From positions 982,001-1,046,000 of the forward strand of contig NZ_CP162488.1 of NCBI RefSeq assembly GCF_041242975.1: a DNA stretch of 64,000 bases, read 5' to 3'. The translations under genes were made by a program, and so were the position numbers. Of this stretch, positions 1-8,470 are shown in pieces; position 1 is the stretch's first letter, and each line of letters starts with the position of its first letter. The notes under the pieces were generated by a model that searched no databases, had not been told where the DNA came from, and saw nothing but the letters and a program-made list of their open reading frames with translations. This DNA comes from Xanthomonas sp. DAR 35659 (lineage in GTDB: Bacteria > Pseudomonadota > Gammaproteobacteria > Xanthomonadales > Xanthomonadaceae).

Positions 1-336
1 TCCCCCGCCGCGTCTGGCGACGCGCGCGCGGTGCCGCAGACCGCAGCCGTCGGCACCGCAGTCCCCCTCCCGGTCGAGCCGTCGCTGGCGCCGGCCATGC
101 GCCAGCTCGAAGCGCAGCTCGGCATGCTGCTGACCACCTTCCACGACGACACAGGATTCTGGCCGGCCTTCGCCGGCCTGATGCAGGAACTGGAAACGGG
201 TCTGGTCCGCGCCGAGCGCGCGCGCCTGCGCAGCCATGCCGATTTCCTGCTGGTGCGGGCCGGCATGCCGTCGTGGACGCTGGTCGGCGCGGCGTTCGGC
301 GTACCCGATCGCACCCCTGCGGCGCCGCCGCGCTGA
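1..336 (+). CDS. 3' end of an unrecognised gene (partial at window edge)
   Basis: The reading frame is open from base 1 to a TGA at 334-336, so this is probably the C-terminal 111 codons of a longer gene that starts outside the window. An internal GTG at 31 could be a start, but no ribosome site supports it. The visible protein has an Ala/Pro-rich segment followed by an amphipathic helical part with a run of alternating Glu, Leu and Arg. No family motif is recognisable. A role cannot be given. Confidence 0.5.
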   Translation, partial: SPAASGDARAVPQTAAVGTAVPLPVEPSLAPAMRQLEAQLGMLLTTFHDDTGFWPAFAGLMQELETGLVRAERARLRSHADFLLVRAGMPSWTLVGAAFGVPDRTPAAPPR

Positions 337-540
337 TTTGCTTGCCGCACAGCGGCTTGATCGGAACGGGCGGCCTGCAGCCGCCCGTTTCTTTGTTTCC
401 GGGCATTAGGATAAAGTCCTATTCAGGTGCCGCGAGGGGACAGACGCGGCACCTGAATAGTTCACTTGAGGCGGTCGGGGATCGGCGACAATCCCGCACC
501 CTTTCGTGCCGCCGTCGCTTCTCATTTTCTCCGAACAGGT

Positions 541-2352
541 ATGCAGATCACCGCCAAACATGACGCTTGGGACCGTTGGCGCCTGCCGTTGCTGGCATTG
601 GCGGTGGTCCTGATCGTGATCCTGCCGTCGTTGCTGTCGCGGCAGATGAACGCCAGTACCCTGCGCGCGGCCGATTGGGTCGGCCACAGCCAGCAGGTGA
701 CCGCGACGCTGCGCGGCCTGGAAGCGCATATGCGCGACATGGAATCGGCGGCGATGGCGATGTCGCACGAGCTGCAGTCGCCGATCCTGAGCGCGCGCTT
801 CAGCGAGTCGCGCGCGGCGATCGCCCCGACCCTGGCGCGCCTGGTCGAGCTGACCCGCGACAATCCCGACCAGCAGGTCCGCATCGGCCGCCTGCAGAGC
901 ACCCTGGAGCGCCGCAGCGCGCTGGCCGCGCGGATCGCGGACAACCACGATCCGGCACAGACGCGCGCGCTGATCCAGGAGATGACCGCCGACAACCCGG
1001 TGCGCGGCCTGATCGCCGAACTGCAGCGGCGCGAGGACGCGCTGCTGGCCGAACGCACCGCCGACGCCGGCGAGCGGCGCATGCTGGCGTCGGCGATCAG
1101 CTGGATTTCGCTGGCGGTGCAGTTACTGCTGCTGGGCCTGGTGATCTGGCTGCTGCAGCGGCAGATCGGCCGGCGCCTGGATGCGGAGCGGCACCTGTTG
1201 CGCGCCAATGCCCGCGCCGCCGCGGTGCTGCAGACGGTGCGCGAACCGATCGTGCTGCTGGACAATACCCAGCGCATGATGATGTACAACGCCGCCTTCG
1301 GCGAACTGTACGGGCTGGATCCGGCGCAGCCGCCGAAGATGCTCGATGAGGTCGGCGACGGCGCGTGGCGGGATCCCATCGTGCGCCAACGCCTGGCCGA
1401 CGTGCTGTTGCGCGGGCGCGAGCTGTGGGATTTCGAACACGAGCAGGCCGCCGCCGATGGCGTCGCCCGCACCATGCTGCTGAACGCACGGCGCATGCCG
1501 CTGCCGGACAGCGAGGACGAAGTGGTGCTGATGACGGTCAGCGACATCAGCCTGCAGAAAGCCACGCAGCAGCGCATCCAGATGCTGAACCGGCAGTTGG
1601 AAGGCAAGGTGGAGCAGATCTCCGAGGTCAACCGCGAACTGGAGGCCTTCAGCTACTCGGTCTCGCACGACCTGCGCGCGCCGTTGCGGCACGTCGCCGG
1701 CTTCGCCGACAAGCTGGCGCGCCACCTGGGCGCCGATGCCGACGAGAAGAGCCGCCACTACCTGGAAGTGATCGGCACCTCGGCGCGGCGCATGGCCTCG
1801 CTGATCGACGACCTGCTGGTGTACTCGCGCCTGGGCCGCAGCGCGCTGCGCCTGCAGGCGGTGGACATGCAGTCGCTGGTGGCGGAAACGCGCTCGGTGC
1901 TGGACGCCAATTTCCAGTCCGACCATGCCGACAGCGGCCACCGCATCGAGTGGACCATCGCGCCGCTGCCGATCCTGGTCGCCGACGAGAACATGATGCG
2001 CCAGCTGTGGCTGAACCTGCTCGGCAACGCGGTCAAGTACAGCGCCAAGCGCGAGGTCGCGGTGATCGAGGTCGATTACCAGTTGCAGCCCGATGGCAGC
2101 CACCATTTCAGCGTGCGCGACAACGGCGCCGGCTTCGACATGGCCTACGCGGCCAAGCTGTTCGGCGTGTTCCAGCGCCTGCACAAGGCCAGCGAATACT
2201 CCGGCACCGGCATCGGCCTGGCCAGCGTGCGCCGCGTGCTGACCCGCCACGGCGGCCATATCTGGGCCGATGCGGCGCCGGACCAGGGCGCCACCTTCCA
2301 TTTCGTGTTACCCCCCGCGCTAGAAGCGCCCTCCAACGAGTCGATCGCATGA
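541..2352 (+). CDS. Membrane sensor histidine kinase (CHASE3-like, PAS, HisKA, HATPase_c)
   Basis: 603-residue sensor kinase. Membrane segments lie near residues 14-33 and 188-206 and enclose a mostly helical periplasmic part of CHASE3 type. A PAS domain follows at about 225-350. The HisKA box has SHDLRAPLR with the phospho-acceptor His376, and the ATPase part shows an N box (NLLGNAVKYS) and a GTGIGLASV G box. I chose the ATG at 541; an in-frame start at 466 is possible but would add a 25-residue tail rich in Arg and Pro before the first membrane helix. The stop overlaps the next start as ATGA, so kinase and response regulator are translationally coupled. This kinase plus stand-alone receiver layout resembles phytochrome/Rcp-type pairs, but no GAF or PHY domain is visible. 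The signal sensed is unknown. Confidence 0.9.
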   Translation: MQITAKHDAWDRWRLPLLALAVVLIVILPSLLSRQMNASTLRAADWVGHSQQVTATLRGLEAHMRDMESAAMAMSHELQSPILSARFSESRAAIAPTLARLVELTRDNPDQQVRIGRLQSTLERRSALAARIADNHDPAQTRALIQEMTADNPVRGLIAELQRREDALLAERTADAGERRMLASAISWISLAVQLLLLGLVIWLLQRQIGRRLDAERHLLRANARAAAVLQTVREPIVLLDNTQRMMMYNAAFGELYGLDPAQPPKMLDEVGDGAWRDPIVRQRLADVLLRGRELWDFEHEQAAADGVARTMLLNARRMPLPDSEDEVVLMTVSDISLQKATQQRIQMLNRQLEGKVEQISEVNRELEAFSYSVSHDLRAPLRHVAGFADKLARHLGADADEKSRHYLEVIGTSARRMASLIDDLLVYSRLGRSALRLQAVDMQSLVAETRSVLDANFQSDHADSGHRIEWTIAPLPILVADENMMRQLWLNLLGNAVKYSAKREVAVIEVDYQLQPDGSHHFSVRDNGAGFDMAYAAKLFGVFQRLHKASEYSGTGIGLASVRRVLTRHGGHIWADAAPDQGATFHFVLPPALEAPSNESIA

Positions 2353-2789
2353 CCGCCATCCGCACCATCCTGCTTGCCGAAGACAGCCCCGCCGATGCCG
2401 AGATGGCGATCGATGCGCTGCGCGACGCGCGTCTGGCCAATCCCATCGTGCACGTCGAGGACGGCGTGGAGGCGATGGACTACCTGCTGCGCCGCGGCGC
2501 CTACGCCGACCGCGAGGAAGGCCTGCCGGCGGTGCTGCTGCTGGACATCAAGATGCCGCGCATGGACGGGCTGGAAGTGCTCAAGCTGGTGCGGACCGAC
2601 GAGGCGCTCAAGCGCCTGCCGGTGGTGATCCTGTCGTCCTCGCGCGAGGAAAGCGATCTGGCGCGCAGCTGGGATCTGGGCGTCAATGCCTACGTGGTCA
2701 AGCCGGTGGACGTGGACCAGTTCTTCACCGCGGTGAAGACCCTGGGCACGTTCTGGGCGGTGATCAATCAGGCGCCGGACGAAGAGTAA
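2349..2789 (+). CDS. Single-domain (Rcp1-like) response regulator
   Basis: 146-residue receiver domain without output domain. The acidic pocket is AEDS near residue 11, the phospho-acceptor is Asp66 in LLLDIKMPR, followed by the conserved Ser/Thr region (LSSS) and a Lys in VVKPVD. A DREEGLP loop before the third strand is typical of the Rcp1/CheY-like regulators that partner with phytochrome-type kinases. Its ATG overlaps the kinase stop (ATGA), and the hybrid kinase follows after only 6 nt. The phosphoryl group is probably passed from the upstream kinase to this protein and perhaps on to the downstream hybrid kinase; that route is inference. Confidence 0.9.
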   Translation: MTAIRTILLAEDSPADAEMAIDALRDARLANPIVHVEDGVEAMDYLLRRGAYADREEGLPAVLLLDIKMPRMDGLEVLKLVRTDEALKRLPVVILSSSREESDLARSWDLGVNAYVVKPVDVDQFFTAVKTLGTFWAVINQAPDEE

Positions 2790-2795
2790 GCGCGC

Positions 2796-4310
2796 ATGCC
2801 CACGACCGGCCCCAAGCTCGGCCCGATCCGGATCCTGATGGTGGAGGATTCGCCGGAGGATGCCGAGCTGCTGTCCGATCAGTTGCTGGAATCGGGACTG
2901 GAAGCGACCTTCCAGCGCGTGGAGAGCGAGGACGCGCTGCGCGCGGCGCTGCGCGACTTCGCCCCCGATGTCGTGCTGTCGGACCTGAGCATGCCGGGCT
3001 TCTCGGGGCATCAGGCGCTGCGCGTGCTGCGCGAACACGGCAACGCGGTGCCCTTCATCTTCGTCTCCGGCACCATCGGCGAGGAGACCGCGGTGCAGGC
3101 GCTGCGCGACGGCGCCAACGACTACATCATCAAGCACAACCCGACCCGGCTGCCCTCGGCGGTAGCGCGCGCGATCCGCGAGGCGCGCACCGAGCGCGAG
3201 CGCCAGCGCGTGGAAGGCGAACTGATGCGCGCGCAGCGGCTGGAGAGCCTGGCGCTGCTCGCCGCGGGCCTCAGCCACGACCTGCGCAACATCCTGCAGC
3301 CGCTGCTGATCGTGCCGGAGTTGATGATCGGCCGCAGCGACGACCCGCAACTGCGGCACCTGGCCGAGGTCATCGCCGAGTGCGGGCGCCGCGGCCACGA
3401 GATGGCCGAATCGATGCTGTCGTTCGTGCGCGGCTCGCGCACGCCCAGCGAGCGGGTCTCCATCGCCGGCCTGTTCCAGGCGATGCAGATGCTGCTCAAG
3501 AGCAGCCTGCCCGATGGGGTCCGCCTGCAGGTGGACGTCGCCGATGCCGAGCTGTCGGTCGAGGCCAACTACACAGAATTGCAGCAGTGCCTGCTCAATC
3601 TCGGCCTGAACGCGATCCAGGCGATGCCCGAGGGCGGCACGCTGACCTTCTCCGCGGTGCCGGCGCTGGGCGCCGACGGCGGCGAGCAGGTCCGCATCCT
3701 GGTCCGCGACAGCGGCATCGGCATGGATGCGGACACGCAGGCGCGGCTGTTCAGTCCGTTCTTCACCACCAAGCCCGACGGCACCGGCCTGGGCCTGATC
3801 TCGTGCAAGCGCATCGTCGAAAGCTACGGCGGCAGCATCCGAGTGGACAGCACGCCGGGCGAGGGCACCTGCTTCGAGCTGCTGATCCCGCTGCGCGGCC
3901 ATGCGCCCTCGGCCGAGCCGGAGCAGGCGCTGCCGATCGGCAAGGGCCAGCGCGTGCTACTGGTGGACGGCGAGGCCACGCGCCTGTCGCTGCTCGGCAA
4001 CGCCCTGTCCAGCCAGGGCTACCGGCCGCAGCTGGCGTCCGACGGCGCCGCGGCGCTGCGCGAGGTGCGCGAACACGGCATGCCGGACCTGGTGATCGTG
4101 GACAGCGACATCATCCTGCTGTCGGCGGTGAGCCTGCTGCTGGCGCTGCAGGACATGGACTATCGCGGCCCGGCGATCGTGCTCGAGGACGCCGACACCG
4201 CACTGCAGCGCGGCCACTTCCCGCGCGAGATCGCCGTGCACGTGCTGCGCAAGCCGCTGGAAATGCAGCGCGTGTTCCGCGCGGTGGCGCATGCCCTTGA
4301 GAGTGGTTGA
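2796..4310 (+). CDS. Hybrid REC-histidine kinase-REC protein
   Basis: 504-residue soluble protein with no membrane segment. An N-terminal receiver (about 12-125) has MVEDSPED and phospho-acceptor Asp63 in VLSDLSMPG. A kinase core follows, with His161 in GLSHDLRN and an ATPase region containing NLGLNAIQAM and GTGLGL. A C-terminal receiver-like domain (about 384-500) is degenerate: it starts LLVDGEATR and so lacks the usual paired acids. The start lies 6 nt after the response-regulator stop, so the three genes form one operon. The REC-first order suits a kinase whose activity is set by phosphorylation from the upstream pair. A GGGAAT-type repeat follows directly after the stop. Confidence 0.88.
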   Translation: MPTTGPKLGPIRILMVEDSPEDAELLSDQLLESGLEATFQRVESEDALRAALRDFAPDVVLSDLSMPGFSGHQALRVLREHGNAVPFIFVSGTIGEETAVQALRDGANDYIIKHNPTRLPSAVARAIREARTERERQRVEGELMRAQRLESLALLAAGLSHDLRNILQPLLIVPELMIGRSDDPQLRHLAEVIAECGRRGHEMAESMLSFVRGSRTPSERVSIAGLFQAMQMLLKSSLPDGVRLQVDVADAELSVEANYTELQQCLLNLGLNAIQAMPEGGTLTFSAVPALGADGGEQVRILVRDSGIGMDADTQARLFSPFFTTKPDGTGLGLISCKRIVESYGGSIRVDSTPGEGTCFELLIPLRGHAPSAEPEQALPIGKGQRVLLVDGEATRLSLLGNALSSQGYRPQLASDGAAALREVREHGMPDLVIVDSDIILLSAVSLLLALQDMDYRGPAIVLEDADTALQRGHFPREIAVHVLRKPLEMQRVFRAVAHALESG

Positions 4311-4312
4311 GT

Positions 4313-4470
4313 GGCTGGGAATGGGGAATAGGGAATAGAGAATCGGAAAAGCGGGCCGCCGCGTCCCAACGTCCATGCCTACGCCAAGCGTGATTTACCG
4401 CTGACGTCGAAGCGGTGAGTTGTTGCTGTCGCTTTTACGATTCCCCATTCTCCACTCCCCATTCCCAGCC
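4313..4470. repeat. GGGAAT-type inverted-repeat element, copy 1 (158 bp)
   Basis: 158-bp element with about 40-bp imperfect terminal inverted repeats. Each arm starts GGCTGGGAATGGGGA and ends close to AAAAGC, and is built from reiterated GGGAAT units. It fills the gap between the hybrid kinase stop and the Anbu stop, two convergent genes. It codes for nothing. Copies 2 and 3 in this window share the arms but not the interior, which is what a MITE or REP-derived element looks like. Confidence 0.75.
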
Positions 4471-4473
4471 CCA

Positions 4474-5313
4474 CTACTGCTGCGCCGACTGGTCTTCCGG
4501 ATCGCGGCGGGCCGGGGTGCGGCGCGGGGGGAGCGGCGGCAGGGTGCCGCGGTTGTCGTTGTCGTTGTCGGCGCTCAGCGCCGGCTCCCACGGGAAGCGC
4601 GGCAAGGTGCGCACCGCGTTCTCCAGCTTGCGCGACCAGGTGTCGTGGATCTCCGCGTACAGCGGCGTGTCCGCTTCCAGGCGCAGGCGCTCGGTCACGC
4701 GCAGGTCGTTGCGGCGGATCAGCGCCAGGTCGATCGGCATGCCCACCGACAGGTTGGAGCGGATGGTCGAGTCCAGCGACACCAGCGCGGTGCGCGCGGC
4801 GTCCTCCAACTGCATCTCCGGGCGGATGATGCGGTCCAGGATCGGCTTGCCGTACTTGGACTCGCCGATCTGCAGGTAGGGCGTTTCCGGCGAGGTGGCG
4901 ATGGCGTTGCCGAGCGGGTAGATCATGTACAGCCCGGGCCGTTCGCCGGCGATCTGCCCGCCCAGGATCAGCGTGGACTGCACGCTGACGCCGCTGTGCT
5001 GGGACTGGTCGGAGAGCTTGACCTGGCTGGAGACCAGCACCTCGCCCACGTACTCGGCGACCTCGAACAGATGCTTGAACGAGCGCAGGCTGCGCGGCGC
5101 GTCCGGATCGTCGGCGTCGCGCTGCAGCTTGGAGATCGCCAACTGCGTGGTGGCCAGGTTGCCGGCCGACATCAGCGCGAACACCGCCTGGCCCGGATAC
5201 TCGAACACATGCAGCTTGCGATGCACGCGCACGTCGTCCAGCGAGGCGTTGGTGCGTGTGTCTGCGGCGAAGACCAGGCCTTCGTCCACTTCGATGCCTA
5301 CGCAATATGTCAT
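4474..5313 (-). CDS. Anbu-type proteasome-like peptidase
   Basis: 279-residue protein of the Anbu (ancestral beta-subunit, bacterial proteasome homologue) family of Ntn hydrolases. The start MTYCVGIEVDEGLVFAADTR is typical, with the mature-type Thr at residue 2, an Asp in AADTR and a Lys in HRKLHVF placed as in proteasome beta folds. The C-terminal 40 residues are a low-complexity tail rich in Asp, Asn, Pro and Arg. Family members form ring or helical assemblies in the cytosol, and the substrate is unsettled. Elsewhere anbu sits with alpha-E, transglutaminase-like and ATP-grasp genes; here it stands alone, diverging from folK, so the usual partners must be elsewhere. Confidence 0.9.
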   Translation of the reverse strand: MTYCVGIEVDEGLVFAADTRTNASLDDVRVHRKLHVFEYPGQAVFALMSAGNLATTQLAISKLQRDADDPDAPRSLRSFKHLFEVAEYVGEVLVSSQVKLSDQSQHSGVSVQSTLILGGQIAGERPGLYMIYPLGNAIATSPETPYLQIGESKYGKPILDRIIRPEMQLEDAARTALVSLDSTIRSNLSVGMPIDLALIRRNDLRVTERLRLEADTPLYAEIHDTWSRKLENAVRTLPRFPWEPALSADNDNDNRGTLPPLPPRRTPARRDPEDQSAQQ

Positions 5314-5409
5314 GGCAATGCCGGAAGCTCAGTGCGTCTCGATTCTATGCGGGGGGGATGGGCTTGGCTACCGGTTGACGGTCGCGGCCACGGCATGCGC
5401 GAATATCGC

Positions 5410-5946
5410 ATGACCACCGTGCTCCTCAGCCTGGGCAGCAACCTGCGCCCGCAGCACTACCTGCATGCCGCGATCGCGGCGCTGCGACAGCGTTTCGGCC
5501 CGATCGCGGTGTCCCCGACCTACCGCACCGCGGCGGTCGGGTTCGACGGCCCGGCCTTCCTGAACAATGCGGTATCGCTGCAGACCGATTGGGAGCTGGA
5601 GCCGCTGGATGCGTGGCTGCATGCGCTGGAGGACGCGCACGGGCGCGACCGCAGCGGTCCGCGCTTCAGCGACCGCACCCTGGACATCGACGTGGTGTTC
5701 TATGGCGACCGCATCGTCGAGGGCCCGGGCCACCTGCGCATCCCGCGCCCGGAGCTGCGCCACGCCTTCGTGCTGAAGCCGCTGGCCGACATCGCCGCCG
5801 ACTTCGTCGACCCGGTCAGCGGGCGCACCCTGGGCGCGTTGTGGCAGGCGCATGCGCAGTTCGGGGAGGCATTCGAGGTGGTGGCGCTCGGTGAAGCCGG
5901 GAGTGGGGAATCGGGAATGGGGAATCGGGGAGCGCGCTGCGACTGA
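5410..5946 (+). CDS. folK: 2-amino-4-hydroxy-6-hydroxymethyldihydropteridine pyrophosphokinase
   Basis: 178-residue HPPK, which transfers pyrophosphate from ATP to 6-hydroxymethyl-dihydropterin in folate synthesis. Signature elements are LSLGSN near the N terminus, YRTAAVG, the DRSGPRFSDRTLDIDVVFYG stretch with paired metal Asp residues, and IPRPELRHAFVLKPL. I chose the ATG at 5410; an in-frame ATG at 5395 adds five residues and cannot be excluded. The last 15 or so codons (GSGESGMGNRG) are read from the left arm of a GGGAAT-type repeat, so the native C terminus appears to have been replaced by repeat sequence. A pteridine reductase gene converges on it. Confidence 0.95.
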   Translation: MTTVLLSLGSNLRPQHYLHAAIAALRQRFGPIAVSPTYRTAAVGFDGPAFLNNAVSLQTDWELEPLDAWLHALEDAHGRDRSGPRFSDRTLDIDVVFYGDRIVEGPGHLRIPRPELRHAFVLKPLADIAADFVDPVSGRTLGALWQAHAQFGEAFEVVALGEAGSGESGMGNRGARCD

Positions 5947-6051
5947 CCCCGTGCCGGGCCCCATACCTTTTCGCGCCACGATCGTTCCACGGCGCAGCCC
6001 AGTGTCCGGCCTTTACCGATTCCCCATTCCCGATTCCCCATTCCCAGCCTT
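5894..6051. repeat. GGGAAT-type inverted-repeat element, copy 2 (158 bp)
   Basis: Same length as copy 1 (158 bp), with arms of about 35 bp made of GGGAATCGGGAATGGGGAATC units. The left arm encodes the C terminus of FolK and the right arm touches the stop codon of the convergent pteridine reductase gene. The interior is unrelated to copy 1. Confidence 0.75.
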
Positions 6052-6785
6052 CAAGAAAGCCCCCGTCCCCCATCCACCCGCAGCGTCTGCCCGGTGACGA
6101 AGCCGGCGTCGTCGAGCAGCCAGCGCACCGCTTCGGCGATCTCCTCGACACGGCCGGTCCGCGCCAGCGGCGTGCGCGCCAGCAGCGCCTGTTGCGCGGC
6201 GCTGTCCTTGCCGGCCTCCGGCCACAGGATCGCGCCCGGGGCGATGGCGTTCACCCGCACCTGCGGCGCCAGTTCCAGCGCCAGCGAGCGGGTCAGCATG
6301 GCCAGTGCCGCCTTGGCCGCGCCGTATAGCGGGTGCGCGCGTAGCGGTTGCTCGGCGTGCAGGTCGGTGATGTTCACGATCGCGCCGTGGCGCGCGCGCA
6401 GCGGCGCGGCCGCGGCCTGGGCCAGAAACAGCGGCGCGCGTGCATTGACCGCGAACAGGTCGTCCCACTGCGCCGGCGTCGCCTCGGCCAGCGGGGTGGG
6501 GTAGAAGTTGGAGGCGTTGTTGACCAGCGCGTCGAGCCGGCCGAAGCGCTGCACGCACTGCGTCACCAGTGCCGGCAACTGCGCCACGTCGCGCAGGTCG
6601 GCCGACAGGGTCAGGGTGCTGCCGGCGCGTGCGCGTTCCAGTTCCTCGGCCAGCGCCTGCAGTTCGGTCTGCGAGGTATGCGCGTGCAGCGCCACCCGGT
6701 AGCCGGCCGCGTGCAGGCGTCGGGCGATGCCGGCGCCGATGCGGCGCGCGCTGCCGGTGATCAGGGCGACTTTGGTTTCGGTCAT
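6051..6785 (-). CDS. Pteridine reductase (short-chain dehydrogenase)
   Basis: 244-residue SDR enzyme. The cofactor motif is TGSARRIG; the Arg-rich TGxxRRIG form marks pteridine reductases and FolM-like dihydromonapterin/dihydrofolate reductases. NNAS follows at about residue 88, the catalytic pair is YGAAK, and the C terminus GQTLRVDGGRGL is standard. It would use NADPH to reduce pterins, and its convergent position next to folK supports a role in folate or pterin metabolism. The start at 6785 (MTETKVALITG) places the Rossmann motif at the N terminus as expected. The stop lies at the edge of a GGGAAT-type repeat. Confidence 0.88.
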   Translation of the reverse strand: MTETKVALITGSARRIGAGIARRLHAAGYRVALHAHTSQTELQALAEELERARAGSTLTLSADLRDVAQLPALVTQCVQRFGRLDALVNNASNFYPTPLAEATPAQWDDLFAVNARAPLFLAQAAAAPLRARHGAIVNITDLHAEQPLRAHPLYGAAKAALAMLTRSLALELAPQVRVNAIAPGAILWPEAGKDSAAQQALLARTPLARTGRVEEIAEAVRWLLDDAGFVTGQTLRVDGGRGLS

Positions 6786-6839
6786 GTGGGCATTCCACGC
6801 TCGGCTATGCTGTGCATTGTCCACGCAATCCGGCGCCGC

Positions 6840-8024
6840 ATGCCTATCGACCTTCCCACTCCCGACGCCGACGCGCTCGCCCACAGCGAGCGCCTGGCCG
6901 CGCATCTGCGCGCCGAGATCGCCGCCGCCGGCGGTGCCATCCCGTTTTCGCGCTTCATGGAGCTGGCGCTGTACGCGCCGGGCCTGGGCTACTACAGCGC
7001 CGGCAGCAGCAAGTTCGGCGAGGAGGGCGACTTCGTCACCGCGCCGGAACTGGGGCCGCTGTTCGCCGCCACCGTTTCCAACGCGCTGGCGCCGGTGTTG
7101 CGCCAGCTCGGGCCGCAGGCGCGGATGCTGGAGGTCGGCGGCGGCAGCGGCGCGTTCGCCGAAGTGATGCTCAAGCGCCTGCTGGCGCTGGATGCGCTGC
7201 CGGAGCGCTACGCCATCCTCGAACCCAGTGCCGACCTGCGCGCGCGCCAGCGCGAGCGCCTGAAGCGCGCGCTGGTTCCGCCGGTGTTCGATCTGGTGGA
7301 ATGGCTGGACCGGCCGTTCGAGGATGACTGGAACGGCGTGCTGTTCGCCAACGAGGTGATCGACGCGCTGCCGACCCCGCGCTTCGCCCTGCGCGAGGGC
7401 GAGGTGTTCGAAGAGACCGTGACCCTGGACGGCGAAGGCCGCTTCCGCCGCGGCGAGCAGCCCGCCGATGCGTTGCTGGCGGCGGCGGTGCGCCATATCG
7501 AGCGCTACCTGCAGGCGCCGTTCGCCGACGGCTATCGCTCCGAGCTGCTGCCGCAACTGCCGTACTGGGTCCAGGCGGTGGCCGGCGGCCTGCGTAGCGG
7601 CGCGATGCTGTTCGTCGACTACGGCTATCCGCGCAGCGAGTTCTACCTGCCGGAACGCGACGACGGCACCCTGCGCGCGTTCTACCGGCACCGCAGCCAC
7701 GCCGATCCCTACCGCTGGCCGGGCCTGCAGGACCTGACCGCGTCGGTGGACTTCACCGCGCTGGCCGAGGCCGGCACCGGCGCCGGCTTCGACCTGGCCG
7801 GGTACTGCACCCAGGCCAGTTTCCTGCTCGGCAACGGCCTGGACGCGCTGCTGGCCGAGGCCGAGGCGCGCAGCGACGAACGCGGTCGCCTGCGCCTGCG
7901 CGAGCAGGTGAAGCGGCTGACCCTGCCCAGCGAGATGGGCGAGCGCTTCCAGGTGATGGGCTTCGAACGCGACGTGTCGCTGGCGCCGGCGTTCCTGGCC
8001 GGCGACATGACCTGGCGGCTGTGA
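6840..8024 (+). CDS. SAM-dependent methyltransferase, MidA/NDUFAF7 family (DUF185)
   Basis: 394-residue protein. The N-terminal GAIPFSRFMELALYAPGLGYY block and EEGDFVTAPELGPLF are hallmarks of the MidA/NDUFAF7 family. The SAM-binding motif is MLEVGGGSGAFAE. Mitochondrial relatives methylate an arginine on a complex I subunit; the bacterial substrate is not established. The ATG at 6840 lies in the short divergent gap with the pteridine reductase gene. The stop TGA overlaps the ATG of the VanZ-like gene (TGATG), so the two are co-translated. Confidence 0.9.
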   Translation: MPIDLPTPDADALAHSERLAAHLRAEIAAAGGAIPFSRFMELALYAPGLGYYSAGSSKFGEEGDFVTAPELGPLFAATVSNALAPVLRQLGPQARMLEVGGGSGAFAEVMLKRLLALDALPERYAILEPSADLRARQRERLKRALVPPVFDLVEWLDRPFEDDWNGVLFANEVIDALPTPRFALREGEVFEETVTLDGEGRFRRGEQPADALLAAAVRHIERYLQAPFADGYRSELLPQLPYWVQAVAGGLRSGAMLFVDYGYPRSEFYLPERDDGTLRAFYRHRSHADPYRWPGLQDLTASVDFTALAEAGTGAGFDLAGYCTQASFLLGNGLDALLAEAEARSDERGRLRLREQVKRLTLPSEMGERFQVMGFERDVSLAPAFLAGDMTWRL

Positions 8025-8425
8025 TGGCGGCGGTGCGCGATTTCCGTTGGCCATGGCTGTGGCAGGGATTGTGGTGGCTGGGGATCGTGGTGCTGATCTA
8101 CGTCTGCCTGATGCCGCATCCGCCGCAGTTGTCGGACATGCCCGACAGCGACAAGGTCGAGCACTTCCTCGCTTACCTGCTGCTGGCCGCGGCCGCGGTG
8201 CAGGTGTACGCAGGACCGCGCGCCTGGACCTGGGCGGCACTGGGCCTACTGGCGCTGGGGGTGGGCATCGAGTTCGCGCAGGGCGCCTGGACCACGACCC
8301 GCTCCGCCGATCCGATGGATGCCCTGGCTGATGCGCTGGGCGTGGCCGCCGGCATGGTCACCGCCGCCACGCCGTGGCGCGACCTGCTGTGGCGGCTGGA
8401 GCGTGGGGCGGCGCGGGGCCGCTGA
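8024..8425 (+). CDS. VanZ-like family membrane protein
   Basis: 133-residue protein with four predicted membrane helices (about 11-32, 47-65, 68-87 and 105-120). It carries the VanZ-like signature DSDKVEHFLAYLLLA after helix 1 and DALADALG before helix 4, the region where the family keeps conserved Asp, Lys, His and Glu residues. Function is unknown for most members; VanZ itself gives low-level teicoplanin resistance. The ATG at 8024 shares a base with the upstream stop; a GTG one codon earlier is possible. The IS element begins 45 bp downstream. Confidence 0.85.
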   Translation: MAAVRDFRWPWLWQGLWWLGIVVLIYVCLMPHPPQLSDMPDSDKVEHFLAYLLLAAAAVQVYAGPRAWTWAALGLLALGVGIEFAQGAWTTTRSADPMDALADALGVAAGMVTAATPWRDLLWRLERGAARGR

Positions 8426-8470
8426 GCCGCTGAGCCACGCGTGCTCGCCGGCCGGGCGTAAGCACATTAA

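Noticed and set aside
466..540. Longer start for the sensor kinase
   Set aside because: The extra 25 residues are Arg/Pro-rich and precede an ATG that fits the first membrane helix.
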